DNA of 64,000 nucleotides from Jackrogersella multiformis. Its lineage: Eukaryota; Ascomycota; Sordariomycetes; Xylariales; Hypoxylaceae. The first letter of the stretch is position 1. Each line of letters begins with the position of its first letter. Of the stretch, positions 34,905 to 47,810 are shown piece after piece. Made by a program: the position numbers and the translations under genes. The notes below the pieces were generated by a model. That model did not search any database. It was given only the letters and a program-made list of their open reading frames with translations, and had not been told where the DNA came from. The DNA lies in contig CADCXD010000002.1 in NCBI GenBank assembly GCA_902806575.1, positions 2,666,001 through 2,730,000 on the forward strand. The letters are read 5' to 3'.

Positions 34905-37900
34905 CTAAAACGAGTTGGTGATCATCTCGCTAGGGGAACCTGCCGAAGAAGTTAAAGGGGTTGCACTATTGTTCGTGGGATCCAGCCCTTCTAGTTCTCG
35001 AAGGGCAACCGTCGCGTACTGGCTGGTATTCAGCGCAAATCGAAGAATCACTGCAATCTTGTTCTTGTCAGTCGTGACAGGAGCCTGTGCTTGGTCTAAC
35101 TGGGTCGTTGTCGTTTGGGTTGCATTGGCGGTGTCGTCGGCCAGTTTTTCTGGTTGGGTCACGACATGTTCACCATCTTCAATGCTGTCGTGGGGCATGG
35201 AATCACCAAGTGTCGAGACTACCTTATCACTGACTGGCTGGCTGTTGCTGCTAGTCTCCTTCGTAGCGACTGCAGATAGCTGCTCTTCCTGTTGTGCTTC
35301 GGATAAGGTAGCATCGTCTACAACGGCTTGCACTAGCGATTCAAGTGTGGTAGCAACCAAGGAGTCGGGATCGCCGTTGTCTTGGCTCGTCGGTTGCGTT
35401 TCTTCAGCTATGCTTGACTGAACAGTCGGGCTCTCGTCTACCTGCATCTCATCTCCCCGGTTTTGCGATGAATTATCTTTGCTTTCCGGTTTGATATAGT
35501 TAGTTTGCACGGCAACTTTGACTCGTTTGTTGCTTCCATCCACTGAAGTCTGTACCCAGGTATCTGTTGTTTGACACTCTGGCACGTTAGACGACTCCTC
35601 GGCTTTTCGTCTTTCGACCCTGGCTCGAGCTTCTTGAAACTCAACGTCTTGGACGTTGTCAACAAAGCTCTGCCAAACCGAAGGCGCAGCTTTCACATTT
35701 TGACGAGCGGCTGCTTGTTCTGCCGCTACTGCTGCTTTACGAGATCGTATATGATCTAGGTCGGTCGGTTCGAGTTGCTCTGTATCGTTCGAGTAGGTTC
35801 GAACGGAGGCAGTAGGAGTACCAATGAATTTTCCGATTAGCTTGCGGTAAGATCCGGGAAGGCTGAAATCTTTCTGGCGACGAAGCATTGCATGAGGATC
35901 TAATCCGCCGTTCTCCTCACTGGCCATGAATTCCACGTAGAATTGTGCAATGTCATTGCCTGGGTACACAACGTTCCAGCCAGGAGTGGGCAACACGACA
36001 TCAAAAATGGAATACTTTCCACTGTTAGCTTCTTCCTCACTTAGTATGTGGACTATTATCTCGCGTGTATCATCGGTGATAGATTCTCCATCTACAAGAT
36101 GAATTGTCTCCTCGTCATCGTGTCTGGTTTCGTGATCCTCTTGGGACGTAGAAGTTTGCGACTCAACAACGAGAACCAAGTCTCCCTTCACTACTTGCAT
36201 GCCATAGCGCTCCCAGCGTTTGCTCGCAGCGAAATTCCATACCAGAGATTGGTATGCGTGAACGTACATCGTTCGCATCCCTCGATTGATCGAAAGGAGA
36301 GCGCCGATAAAATCCTTGGACTGTCTGCTGAGATGGCGCATCAACGTAGATTCGACGTGGCATCTTTTTGGGAGGTATTTAAGGGCATCCTGGGCACTTC
36401 CGGTGTTAGAAAAGATCGAGCAAGCTTGTGCGCGGGACGCATCCTCGCGCCGCATCGATGCAAGAGAACCTGGGTCGGAGGAGTCCAGTAAACTGGGATC
36501 GAAAGATAACAAAGCGCGCACAGCGCCTTCGAAATCTTGCTTGAGAATCCTCATGCCAACCTCTTGAGTTCCGATCCGATGTGTACCAAACCGCTGAGTA
36601 CCGTAATAGTTAATGAAACCATTCTGGTCGACCTGTTCCAGTGCAGAGTCTATGGTAGCTTTCGCGATGCCGAGTCTTTGTTCGAAGGTTAGGTCCTCCG
36701 TCCCCGTAAAAAAGCAGTTCTTGAGAACGATCACGAACTCGTTCCCGTTGTGCTGTCCTAGGTGGATTGGGTGATGCTCGAACTTGAAATCTCCGATCTT
36801 CACACCCCATAGCTTGTTGTTGAGCGAAACCAAACTTTGAGGGTTTCGTCTCCTCATACTGACTCGCTGGGTAGTCACAGCGCGGCGGTCTTTGGTGCCA
36901 GCTGTGCCGAAGAAACCAGGCTTGAGATTCAGGGAGCGAGCTATTTGATTGATCGCATCCATAGTATCTCGGTTCTCCTTGTAGAGCGTGAAGTGCAAGA
37001 AATTGCCATCCTGAGCCTGACCGACATTCTGTCTGGTGTTTCTTGGTCTGTCATTCCTGGGGCGGTTGCCCCATTGTCGATTACCTCTACCAACAATTGC
37101 TGCTTTGATAGATCCATCAGAATCAGTAGAAGTGTCGATCTTGCCGCCGAATATACGGCGGATCTCCTAATTAATGTTAACATCATGTAACGAGGAGGAT
37201 TCTGTAGAACTTACCGAATGGACTTGAGATCTTTGGGCCTTATCGGATATGGCGGCGATCTTCACAAAGGCAGGCGGCTTAGGTTGCACTTTCTTGTCCT
37301 CGTTGGCTTTACTGTGAAGGTCGATTAACTCCTCTGCGGAAGTTTGGCCGATGAGAGCTATGAGAGCTGTTCGATCGGGTTGAGATACGATAGTAGACCC
37401 TTCTCCTTTCTTTGGCTGTTCTGGATCAACAGCAGGTCGAGGCCCCTGGGTCTTCATGACGGTGGGACCAACTCCAACTCCATCAACAGAGGTCTTGTTA
37501 TCTGTCGATCGAGATGATGGAGCAATCTGAGGCATCACTGCCGGTTGGCGATAGGTCTCCTGTGGTGCGATTAGTTACGCGTTCGCTTATCGTAACGAGA
37601 AGTTGCCAGTATACTCACAGTCTTCACCAACTCCCTCGGGTTCGTCTGGAAGTCATGTAAATGAATCACCTCACCATCTCTGCCGATCTCATGAACTTGG
37701 AAATCGGTGAATCTGGAAGTTGTTAGTGCTGAGCTGCAAAAGGAGATAGAAACTGAAATAAAGATTAAGATGGATGATATTTTGTACCTTGTGCGAATCT
37801 GGCCGAACCAGCCATGCTCCTTTTCCGACACATAATGGAGAATACCAACACGCTGCTCGAGGGAGTTACGCATTGAGGCGTTTCCGCCTTGAGCCATAGC

Positions 37901-37915
37901 AGTATGAGTCGCCAT
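34905..37915 (-). CDS. pus7: tRNA/mRNA pseudouridine synthase PUS7 (TruD family)
   Basis: Converts uridine to pseudouridine in tRNA (position 13 and pre-tRNA-Tyr U35), U2 snRNA and mRNA in yeast. Exons are 37788-37915, 37619-37712, 37215-37559 and 34905-37166; introns 75, 59 and 48 nt; 942 aa, long against 676 in yeast. Early block: YVSEKEHGWFGQIRTRFTDF and QVHEI. The catalytic motif AGTKDRRAVTTQRVS holds the nucleophile Asp (about residue 282). FINYYGTQRFGT and HAYQSLVWNFAASKRW match TruD motifs, and GNDIAQFYVEF follows. The last conserved strand (ALNTSQYATVALREL) is near the C-terminus. It is separated from the rest by about 240 disordered residues (650-890) rich in Ser, Gln, Thr and Glu. 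Head-to-head with the XPB gene, 734 bp apart. Confidence 0.94.
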
Positions 37916-38649
37916 TCCTGCAGTATGGTATGGTATCGGGGTTTGAAGAGAGGTGTGTTAAGGTTAGGTGTTTAACGCTCGTTGAGCCGTATAAAAGTAA
38001 ATGCAGTCCTAATGAAGACAGTATATTGTGATGTTACCATTCATTACCGTCGAGATTGATGATATAAAAGAGTATGCAAATAGAAGTTTGTGAGGTAAGA
38101 GAAGTTGTTAAGGTTCTGTATCTCCTAGAGATATATATTTTAGGTGTAGAGGTAATTTGGTGGGGTTGAACTCGTGGGAGAGGGGACTTTTGAAACTTTC
38201 TGTCGGCAGAAAATAGAATAATAAAGGCGGTCTAAACAGTACTAAAGTACCTTTGGCAGCCGATGCAGCGGTTTTGTCCAAATTGGAAAGCGGTGAATAT
38301 ACTTTGCTGGAGGTACCTAGGTAATTTTATGAGGTAGGTAAGAGCAAGATGTACCGACGTACATGTAGTTAGTGGATCTAGGTACCTAGGTAGGTACTAC
38401 AAATACCCAGGTACCCTAGACCTACTGCCCCACCTGCAAGTACCTACCTACGTACAGTACCTAGGTACTCTATATCGTCACTGGAAACCCTCCGATTGGT
38501 CATATGGAATGTGATGGATCCTTCCCGTTAGTTTTACATAAGTAGGTACCTTGTATCTTACTACGTACCTAATCTTCGTCTTCCCTCCGCTTCTCCCTCA
38601 ACGTTCTTCCGATTTACCTACATCAAATAAACATACCTTAATCGTCAAA
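37916..38649. other. Divergent promoter region between PUS7 and XPB
   Basis: 734 bp between two start codons. It contains a dense set of CCTAGG palindromes (38.31-38.47 kb). No open frame of note. Confidence 0.55.
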
Positions 38650-41194
38650 ATGCCAGTAAAGAGAAAGGCTTCAGCGAGTAGGTTCACCTAAATCCTTTAC
38701 CTTGTTTTAACGGAATTCATGATGCTGAACAATTCAAGACGTCTCGGGAGCTGCCAAGACGGGAAAAGCCTCTACAACCTCGACACCTGGTCCCTCGACC
38801 CCGAGATCCGTCGATAGTGATGACGAGTCGGATTCGCAGGACGAGTTACCCGCCGAAAATGAGGAACAGATACAGAAAGTCGTAGATCGATTCTCGCTCG
38901 CTACTTTCAGGGATAGAGTCACGCATGAAGAAGATTGGACTTCGAGGAGATTCTTTAGGGACGGTAGGCGTGATTTCTCATACTTGCCTTTGAAGCCTGA
39001 TTTCAAGAATCGTCCTATATGGATAGATCCTCAGAGAGGTCGAATCATCCTCGAGAACTTTAGTCCTCTGGCCGAACAAGCGAAAGATTTCCTCATCACC
39101 GTTGCCGAACCACTGTCGCGGCCAACCTTCATCCACGAATACGCCCTTACCAGCCACAGTCTATACGCGGCCGTGTCGGTTGGACTACAGCCTCGAGATA
39201 TCATCAACACTCTGGAACGTTTCTCCAAGACCCCTGTCCCGGAGTCGATCATAGGCTTTATTGGAAGTTGCGCTTCTAGTTACGGAAAAGTAAAGCTGGT
39301 CATCAAGGATACGAAATACTTCGTTGAGAGCACCGATCCCGAAGTCCTGCAGAAGCTATTGAAAGATCCCGTCATCGGGCCATGTCGCGTTCAGGGCACC
39401 GAGACTACCACTAGCGCCCCTTCCATGGGCGGTCTGGTGATCCCCGGAACCTCTAACGCCGCAGGGGTAAAGCAAGCACAGATTAAGAAAGACGATAAGT
39501 CGCAGCAGGAGGCGTCCGAGGAGGTTCAGAATCCAGATCCTTACGATGCTCTTAGGGAAGATGACGATGATGATAATCAGGAAGCTGTGCATGCCTTCCA
39601 GATCGGGGACTCTTTTATCGAAATAGTCCAGAAGCGTGCTTTAGAAATCCAGTACCCCATGCTGGAGGAGTACGACTTTCGTAACGATGATAAGAATCCG
39701 AATCTCGAGATCGACCTACGGCCGGCCACTCAAATTCGGAGTTACCAGGAGAAGAGCCTTAGCAAGATGTTCGGAAACGGGCGAGCAAAGAGTGGTATCA
39801 TTGTATTGCCTTGCGGTGCGGGTAAGACCTTGGTTGGAATTACCGCCGCATGTACAATCAAAAAGGGCACTATTGTTCTCTGCACTAGTACAATGTCGGC
39901 GAACCAGTGGCGTAACGAGTTCTTGAAATGGTCCAATATCAAACCTGAGGATATTACCCTCTTTACCTCGGACCATAAAGCGAAATTCCCTGGCAGTACC
40001 GGAATTATTGTTACGACGTACCCCATGGTAACAAATTCGGGAAAGAAGCGAGCCCACGATTCAGAGAAGGTCATGAAGTTCCTGAGGGAAAAAGAGTGGG
40101 GTCTTATGCTGCTGGACGAGGTTCACGTCGTGCCTGCCAACATTTTCCGCAAGGTCTCCCACTCGATCAAGAGCCACTCGAAGCTTGGGTTAACCGCGAC
40201 GCTTCTTAGAGAAGACGACAAGATTTCCGATTTGAACTTCCTTATTGGCCCGAAGCTATACGAGGCAAACTGGATGGAGTTATCGGAGCAAGGCCACATA
40301 GCTAAGGTCCAGTGTGCTGAGGTCTGGTGTCCGATGACATCTGAGTTCTTCGATGAATTCAACAGGCAAAAGAAGAACAGGAGTCTCATGCAGAACCTTT
40401 ACGTCATGAATCCACGCAAGATTCAAGCCTGCCAGTTCCTAATCGACTACCATGAGAAACGAGGCGACAAGATCATTGTCTTTTCGGATAATGTCTATGC
40501 CCTCAGAAAAATAGCTGTAACTCTTGGCAAGGCTTACATCTGTGGCTCTACGACTAATACCGAGCGGATGGAAGTCTTGGAGAATTTCATGCACAACCCG
40601 GTCATCAAAACCATCTTCCTATCAAAGATTGGCGACACGTCTCTCGACCTTCCAGAAGCCACCTGCCTGATTCAAATATCATCCCATTATGGATCTCGAC
40701 GTCAGGAAGCGCAGCGATTGGGTCGTATACTTCGAGCGAAGCGTAGATCGGACGAGGGATTTAATGCATTTTTTTACTCTTTAGTCTCGAGGGATACCCC
40801 CGAGATGTACTACTCGACTAAGCGACAGGCTTTTCTAGTAGACCAAGGATACTCTTTCAAGGTCATCACGCAACTGACCGGAATCGAGGAGATGGAAGGA
40901 CTTGTTTTCAAGACCCCACAACAGCGACGCGAACTTCTCCAAACTATCGTGATTGATACGGAGTCCAAGAAAGAGACCGAAATGGACGATGTCGCAGATG
41001 ATTTATTCTATGGTCCGGGAATAAAGAGGAAGGGTCGGTTCAAGCGTACAGCAGGCGAGCTCGTGGAGCTGAGTGGCGGAAGGGATATGGCCTATATCGA
41101 GCAGAGGAAGGGCGGCAAGAAGAAGCCGGCAAAGAGCAATGCTTTCTTCAAGAAGATTACCAGGGAGAAGGAAAGGCTCAAGACTCAGCGCTAG
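38650..41194 (+). CDS. ssl2: DNA repair/transcription helicase XPB (TFIIH subunit)
   Basis: 3'-5' DNA translocase of TFIIH that opens promoters for RNA polymerase II and acts in nucleotide excision repair; nuclear. Exon 1 is 38650-38677, the intron 38678-38738 and exon 2 38739-41194, giving 827 aa. Order of parts: a short acidic N-terminus; the XPB N-terminal domain (DFSYLPLKPDFKNRPIWID, SLYAAVSVGLQPRDIINTL); an acidic linker (REDDDDDNQ); helicase motif I LPCGAGKTLVG; motif II LLDEVHVVPA (DEVH box); the RED motif region LTATLLREDDK; motif IV-VI region IIVFSDNVYAL; YGSRRQEAQRLGRILRAKRR; and a Lys-rich tail. All ATPase residues are present and the length fits Ssl2/XPB (780-840). Confidence 0.97.
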
Positions 41195-43979
41195 GTACCT
41201 ATGCTGCTAGGTAATCTGCGCTGTATACCTAGGTACTACCGAGGTTTACAAATAAGGACCTGGGTACGAAACCTGGGGCGGCGTCGATGGAATTTTCAAG
41301 ATGGCGTGGGGGGTGAATATACCCTAAGAAATATACCCCTATACCTAAGAAGCACATAGAGCAATGAATTTCACCGCCGGTCTTAGAGGCTTGTACCGTA
41401 CTTCCTTAGCAGGCTATCTTAGTAAGGACCCTACCCTAGTACCTACCTAGCCTAGCTGCCTAGGTACCTAGGCTAGGTAGATATGTTAGGTAGGTACGGT
41501 ATCGCCTATCGCCTTTCGTGATACCTGGCGATACGTACCGAGCTTAGGTACTTTATCCGGCCGTAGCTTAGTGTTTCCAGCGCAATGGACAGATGCACCC
41601 ATCCCACGGATCATAGCTGCAGTGCTACGTATCAGATGTAACCCATTTCGCGCATATTGCGTGGCTACGGGAATTTCTTAAAATTTGCTCAAAACAATGC
41701 ACGACATGGGCTGACGTCCACGGCATGCGATTAAGGTGACATTGTTGGAGCCTTGGGGAAGTATAGGGGAGGCTTATCTCGAGTTACATGTACCACTCTC
41801 AGTAATATCTACATACCTACCTACCTAGGTAGGTACCTATATACTATTTATTATATGTAGTAGGTAATGTCGGTGTAGGAGCCAACAGCCTGATGCTTGC
41901 GTTTTTTATTATTTTTACTTTTGTCTATTTTATCATCCTGCATAATAATTACTTATATATAAGGGCATCCCATCATTTAATATCACATGCATATTCCTTA
42001 TTCATTCGTCCTTTGCATATGTTTACCGGTAATGACACATATGCATCTGACAAGATTTTAAGTCCTCGATATGTACATATATGTAGGTATCAAGTTTTTA
42101 TTTGGCATTTGCCAAGAAAAGCAATTGGCAGATGGTAACTATGCTGCTATGTTCTGTGCCGTCGGCATCCATTAATCCATCGCACCATTTAGGTGTGACA
42201 TCATCACTGAACCTTTTTTTTATTTTATGGATGCTTGTATGTACTGTTCTCAAAGGAGGTACATGCTGAAGTAAAGGGCTCGCAGCCAACCAATTAAAGA
42301 TCCCTGCAGGGTAGAAAGTAACTGTAGTTACCTTGCAACGTCCATACAGTAAAAGCTTCCGGATTTTTTCGACCATCTCCAAATTCCGCAGATGGAGGCC
42401 ACATAATACGGATGATAGCGTATGCTATTCTACATTCTACAGAACGGAGAAGCAACAAAGAGTCTAGACCCATCCGGACATAGCCCGCAGGCACTGCCTA
42501 CCAAATTGGTTCAGAAGATTTAGATGCCGGGTGCTTACAGAGTTGTAATGGAGCTTACAGCAACTACAAAAACTTGCGGACAGCTCACTCTAGCCTTCCC
42601 GTTACGTAGCAGCACTCCCTTACTGCTACTACCTACCCCAGCTGTCTCTACCTACCTGGGTACACTAGCTAGTCTCTTTAGCTTTAGCCCCTCTGGAGTC
42701 TCTGTTGCATATCTTACACTGGCTGGACGCTTGGAAGTTACATGTTGCGTTAGTCAGTCAGACACGTCTTAATCCCTGTCGACCTGTATGTAAAGAGGAA
42801 AGAATCTGGGATATTTATGGTTTGTTGCTTGAATCAAAACACACGGTTGGTCGGCTATCTGTGGTCCCACCCCCATGTCAAATGCATCATTAATCTCGGA
42901 CCATCGAAGACCAGGGTCTCCCTTCCAAAGTTCTCTTCTCTCTTTCTCTCTACAAAGTACTTTTACATAGTAGAAGTGTGAAAAAAAGCATCCTCTAGGA
43001 GGGAAAAAATTTAAAGGCCTGTCTATTACTAGCCTTGGCGTTTCTACTGCCACCCCCCGAATTACGAACTTATCATCCCATGTAAGCCTCCTTATTTGTT
43101 ATCATATTCGCAAAAGGGAAGAAACAAAAATTAACAAATAAAAAATTTAGAGATCGAAAGCGAGAGGGTAATCGCGGGAGAGTCGGTCTGAGTGCCAATC
43201 AAAGTTATCAAAACTTAATAGAGGTCCTCTCGACTACTTAGGTAGATCCACTTAAGTACCATCCGTGAGTCGTGCTTATACGGAAGGTGTCGCCTCTTTC
43301 GTTTCCTTCCGTCATTTTCACTACCGAGCATACCTACCAACCCAGAGATATCTGTCATTCTACAACCTCCTTGCTACCTTCCTAGCTGGAGGTCGTCGGT
43401 TGATAAGATACCTACCTTTGGTTCTTTGCCGACTTCGACTTTAATGTCAACTTCAACTTCGACCTTAACTACCTAGGTACCTGGTCGTTCGAGACGAGCT
43501 TCCAAACAACGACTTTCGATATATCGTCGCGCAATCATACCTAGCCACTTCATACATGACAATGTTTTAAATGAGGTAAGTCAATTTTTCAATTCAGACA
43601 TTTTAAATATATTTCAATTTTTGTATGATAATTATTTTTATTGTTGTTCCTTTACGTCTGGATTTTGGCATGAGGCACTCTTTAGACGGCTATCTGTACC
43701 GAGACATCTCGTGGTCACCCTTTTGTTGTCTCAGCCCTCTTTGTATTCGTGTCTTGCGATATTATTATAAGCTACCTAGGTACCTATTTAGTAACTACTG
43801 AGACTTACTACCTACCCCGTCAGGTCTCTAAACCTCTCACCTTGCCTTCCACGAAGCTGTTTTGTTTCTTAGTTTAAGTTGCACTCGATTGCTTAATGTC
43901 CAGTCCACACGTCCCGTTGACACCTTCCATACATCACATTTATTGACTTTATACAGCCTCGGAACGAACAACTACCATC
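41195..43979. other. Intergenic region, long Trk1 upstream region
   Basis: 2.8 kb. CCTAGG palindromes are frequent (41.2-41.25, 41.43-41.50, 41.81-41.84, 43.47 and 43.77 kb). Frames at 41893-42138, 42098-42494, 42524-42893 and 42769-43053 are short, opposed and motif-free. The last 600 bases are pyrimidine-rich and likely form the Trk1 promoter and long 5' leader. Confidence 0.5.
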
Positions 43980-44045
43980 ATGTTCGGAACCAGCGATCTC
44001 ATCCACGACCTTAAGAGCCAGGTCTTCTATTCGGTGGATTTCTAA
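43980..44045 (+). other. Upstream ORF (21 codons) in the Trk1 leader
   Basis: ATG at 43980 opens a 21-residue frame (MFGTSDLIHDLKSQ...) that ends 69 bases before the Trk1 ATG. If it is in the mRNA, it would lower or gate Trk1 translation. It could also be a mis-split first exon, though I see no good donor in it. Confidence 0.5.
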
Positions 44046-44114
44046 CACTGGGTTTCCCAGTTGCTCTAGACATTGACGTATAAAGCCCCCCAGATATTCA
44101 GCTCCCTAGTCATC

Positions 44115-46905
44115 ATGGGCAACGTTTGGCGATATGTCTGGGATTTTATCCAGACTCTTCGCCCATCCTTTTTGTCTAAGAATCCCCATTTCAACTTCAT
44201 CACGGTCCATTGTACGTTTTGTCCACCTGATATCATTATTCACATGGTCAGCTAACGCTTTTAAGACTTTTGGATCATAGGATGGACTATCATAGGATCC
44301 GTCTTAATCTTCGCTTCAGGGAGAAATCAACTAGACTACATTGATGCTCTCTTCTTTGCTAGCGGTGCAAACACCCAGGCAGGGTTAAATACTGTTGACG
44401 TGAACTTACTTAATACTTTCCAGCAGCTGGTGATCTATTTTCTCTCGATGATATCCAATCCCATCTCAATTCACTCTTCTGTCGTCTTCCTACGTCTATA
44501 CTGGTTTGAGAAAAGGTTCCAGCATGTCGCGAAGGAAGCCACATCGCGACGAGTCTCTATCGCCAAGTCACGCTCCAAGTCAAAGGCGAGTCCCGGGGAC
44601 GTGGAGAAGGGCGTCAATGGGCGAAATATCACTGTGATGCATAACACTGCTACATCATCTCGAATGACCAACGATGGCATCTTGTTAGATAACTACACCA
44701 TTGAAGGGGCAACAAAACATAATACGCCCACGAATGGCTCCCAGCCCAAAGACGAGTCAGACCCGGAGGAGTCGGATCCCAATCCAGATCTACCCGTTCA
44801 GCGACTTTCTGCACCTCAGATCAAGTTCTCGGACCAGGTCAGGAGGAGTGACACTCTCGAGTCAGATGACGGCGAAGTCTTGCTGCCCTCTAAGCGGTCT
44901 GACGCCGAGCATATTGCTATCCTAGAAAGACAACGGAAGGCCGACAAGAGTGTGCTCAGAATTCCTGGTCCTCGGGATGCCGATAAGGGTGCGCTGCCAG
45001 AGGAACTAGACGATGACGTTACTGATGGACCCGATCCTTCGCACCGTAAGCGAAGGGAGTCGAGCGTTGAAGGTCCCCGCCGGCCAAATTCACCCGTGCG
45101 CCTTCGTCCGGATCGCCAACCGACCATAACCATCGAGGAGCCCGTGCGGCGACGCAAAGAAGAACACGACTTGCCGGAACATATAGCTGAAGGTGTCGAG
45201 GCAGCTGCTCACACCGTCGGTGTACTGAAATTCCGAAAGCCTAGGAAAGAAGGGGAGAAACTGCACCACACCGATACCAGTGCTTCGTCTAATCGGATCA
45301 ACCCGCTGCACCGGCTCAAGTCCGTCTTGACCCAGGGTAAAGATGAAGACCCGCCATACCTGAGCTGGCAGCCCACCATAGGTCGAAATTCCGAGTTCCT
45401 TGGCCTCACCGAGGAGCAGAGAGAAGAACTGGGTGGTATTGAATATCGGTCGTTGAAAACACTTGCTCTTGTGCTTACCATCTATTTCTTCGGTTACACC
45501 ATATTCGGCATGATCACCTTAGTGCCATGGATCGTCAACGACAACGATTACTATGGCCAAATCCTCGACGCTGCCGGACAGAGCAGAGTATGGTGGGGCT
45601 TCTTCACGGCGAACTCAGCGTTTATGGACCTTGGCATGACCCTCACCCCCGACAGCATGAACTCGTTCAACACTGCCATCTTTCCGCTTCTCATCATGTC
45701 GTTTCTCGTCATACTCGGAAACACCGGGTTTCCTATCATGCTTCGTTTCATGATCTGGCTGTTTTCTCTCGTCGCGCCTCGTGGATCTGGCCTTTGGGAG
45801 GAACTAAGGTTTCTCCTAGACCACCCGCGGCGATGTTTTACGCTTTTATTTCAATCCAATGCCACGTGGTGGCTCTTCTTTATCTTGGTTGTCCTTAACG
45901 GGGTGGACCTGATACTTTTTATCATCCTCGATGTGAGTCTCCCATATAGCAATTTCCGAGTAGCGTTCACAACTAATATGCGATCAGCTCCACGATGGGG
46001 CGGTCGACGGTCTGCCACTCAATATCCGGTTTCTCGACGGGTGGTTCCAAGCTGTGTCCACACGAACGGCTGGATTCTCATGCATCAATCTGGCCCTGAT
46101 TCATCCAGCTGTCCAGACGTCGTACCTTATCATGATGTACATCTCCGTCTTCCCTGTCGCTATCTCGATCCGTAGAACGAACGTGTACGAAGAGAAGTCT
46201 CTCGGGATGTATAGCACAAGCCACGATGCCGATCCCGATGAACAGAGTAACATGTCATACGTTGGAACCCATTTACGTCGTCAGCTTTCTTTCGATTTGT
46301 GGTACATATTCGTCGGCTATTTCATCCTCACCATTAGTGAGGGCTCACGTCTTATGTCAGGCGACTTTTCCATGTTCGCCGTGCTCTTTGAAGTCGTGAG
46401 CGCTTACGGCACCGTCGGACTCAGCTTGGGCTACACAGGCGTCAACGCCTCTTTGTGTTCTCAATTTAGCGTTATTGGCAAACTCGTCATCATCGCCATG
46501 CAGATCCGTGGTCGCCACCGTGGCTTGCCATACGGACTTGATCGAGCCGTGCTATTACCTAGCGAGCATCTTAACCGCAAGGAAGCCGAAGATGAAGAGC
46601 TAAGGCTGCAGCGTCGTTATTCTGCCATGTCGGGTGCGCCCCAGTCCCACCGGCCCTCGAGCGCGGCTAGAGGTCGTAGTCGTAGCGTGGATAGGAGACA
46701 TATGCTCACCAGTCTCTTACACCCCGGGCCGGCGTACTCGACACCTCTATCGATGGCGAAGTCGGAGCACTCGATAGGGTTTGGTAGGATGGAGACCTTG
46801 AAGAGACATATCTCAGATCCCGGGAAAGATGAAAATGGCGACGCGCAAGAACCCGCGCCTAGAGCTAGAAAGAGGGCTGATACGCAACCGGTCATATACC
46901 ATTAG
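44115..46905 (+). CDS. trk1: Potassium transporter Trk1
   Basis: High-affinity K+ uptake protein of the plasma membrane (Trk/HKT superfamily, four membrane-pore-membrane repeats). Exons are 44115-44211, 44266-45932 and 45988-46905; introns 54 and 55 nt; 893 aa. Repeat A: WTIIGSVLIFASG with pore region SGANTQAGLNTVD. A long hydrophilic loop of about 280 residues follows, rich in Ser, Arg and Asp. Repeat B: FFTANSAFMDLGMTL. Repeat C: VSTRTAGFSCINLA. Repeat D: VVSAYGTVGLSLGY and RGRHRGLPYGLDRAV, the signature end of fungal Trk proteins. The pore glycines are present in each repeat. The cytosolic tail is Arg/Ser-rich and ends at TAG, but the same frame runs on for 67 codons. The start is the ATG followed by GGCAACGTT; an upstream ORF precedes it. 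Confidence 0.93.
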
Positions 46906-47109
46906 TTGAGGAAAGGCCCAGCAGGCTGGGTGAAGTCGCCGGAGCCAAAAGAAACGGCAGATAGTCGATCCGGACGAGCGGCATCACAGCCGACACCGAA
47001 CCGCAACCGTGACATTGAAGATGTCGAGTTACAGCCAGCAATCCAGAACCCTCGGTGGCAGCGAGAGACAGGACCGAGAGTAAAATGGTATCTCGGGAGC
47101 ACAGGATGA
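46906..47109 (+). other. In-frame extension beyond the Trk1 stop codon
   Basis: Directly after the TAG at 46903-46905, the same frame stays open for 67 codons (EPKETADSRSG, NRNRDIEDVELQP, RWQRETGPRVKWY) before TGA. It is charged and Arg-rich like the preceding Trk1 tail. Options: a recent stop mutation, stop-codon readthrough, a sequencing error, or chance. Confidence 0.45.
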
Positions 47110-47810
47110 TACGTATCCGCTTTCTTTTTTCATAATGAGGTAACTACATGAGGGGCGGAGGCGATGAATATTAGACTAGAATTACAAATAACATTAGAGA
47201 TGGTGGCTCAGGCTTAGGATAGAGAGAGAGGACATGTATTCTCTTGGGCAAGCACCTGTTTTAGATATCGCGTTTCGGTTATACGGCCTCGGAAGGGTTC
47301 ATGGGAGATAGGCAACCTATATGAAGAAGCACCTCTCGCTTCATTTTCCTTGTCTCTGGTATCGTGAGGAAGGACACGGGATTACTCTTCATATACATAT
47401 ATTATTTCAGCTTAAGTACCTACCTAGGTACTTAGTTTATTTCGTAATGAATTCAAGCTTAGCTACATTACGACTCTTTAAATACCCCTCTCTTAGATTC
47501 TCGCGAGCCTATTTTGAAGGAAACCGAATTCGTATCCTTAGCTGTTTTTTAAGCATTAAAAGGGGTAAATAAAGTAGTTGTCTTGTGGCGGATGGTATTT
47601 ATATGGTACATGTCTACGAATCGTGTATGTACCTAGGTATTTATGTGTGATACATAGATTTTACACCCCCGAGAGCTTCTCCTTCCAAGACCAAGCGAGA
47701 AGCAATCTGTTCTTCCCTCTCTCAACACCGCCGCCTCCTCCCTGCGGTCCATCCGTATAGCTCGTCTTGCCATATCACACGGCAATACGTGTAAGACGGC
47801 GACCCCCTCC
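47110..47810. other. Intergenic region between convergent Trk1 and bL19m
   Basis: About 700 bases of 3' flanks with one CCTAGG palindrome (about 47.42 kb) and a homopurine/AG stretch near 47.22 kb. No gene seen. Confidence 0.55.
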
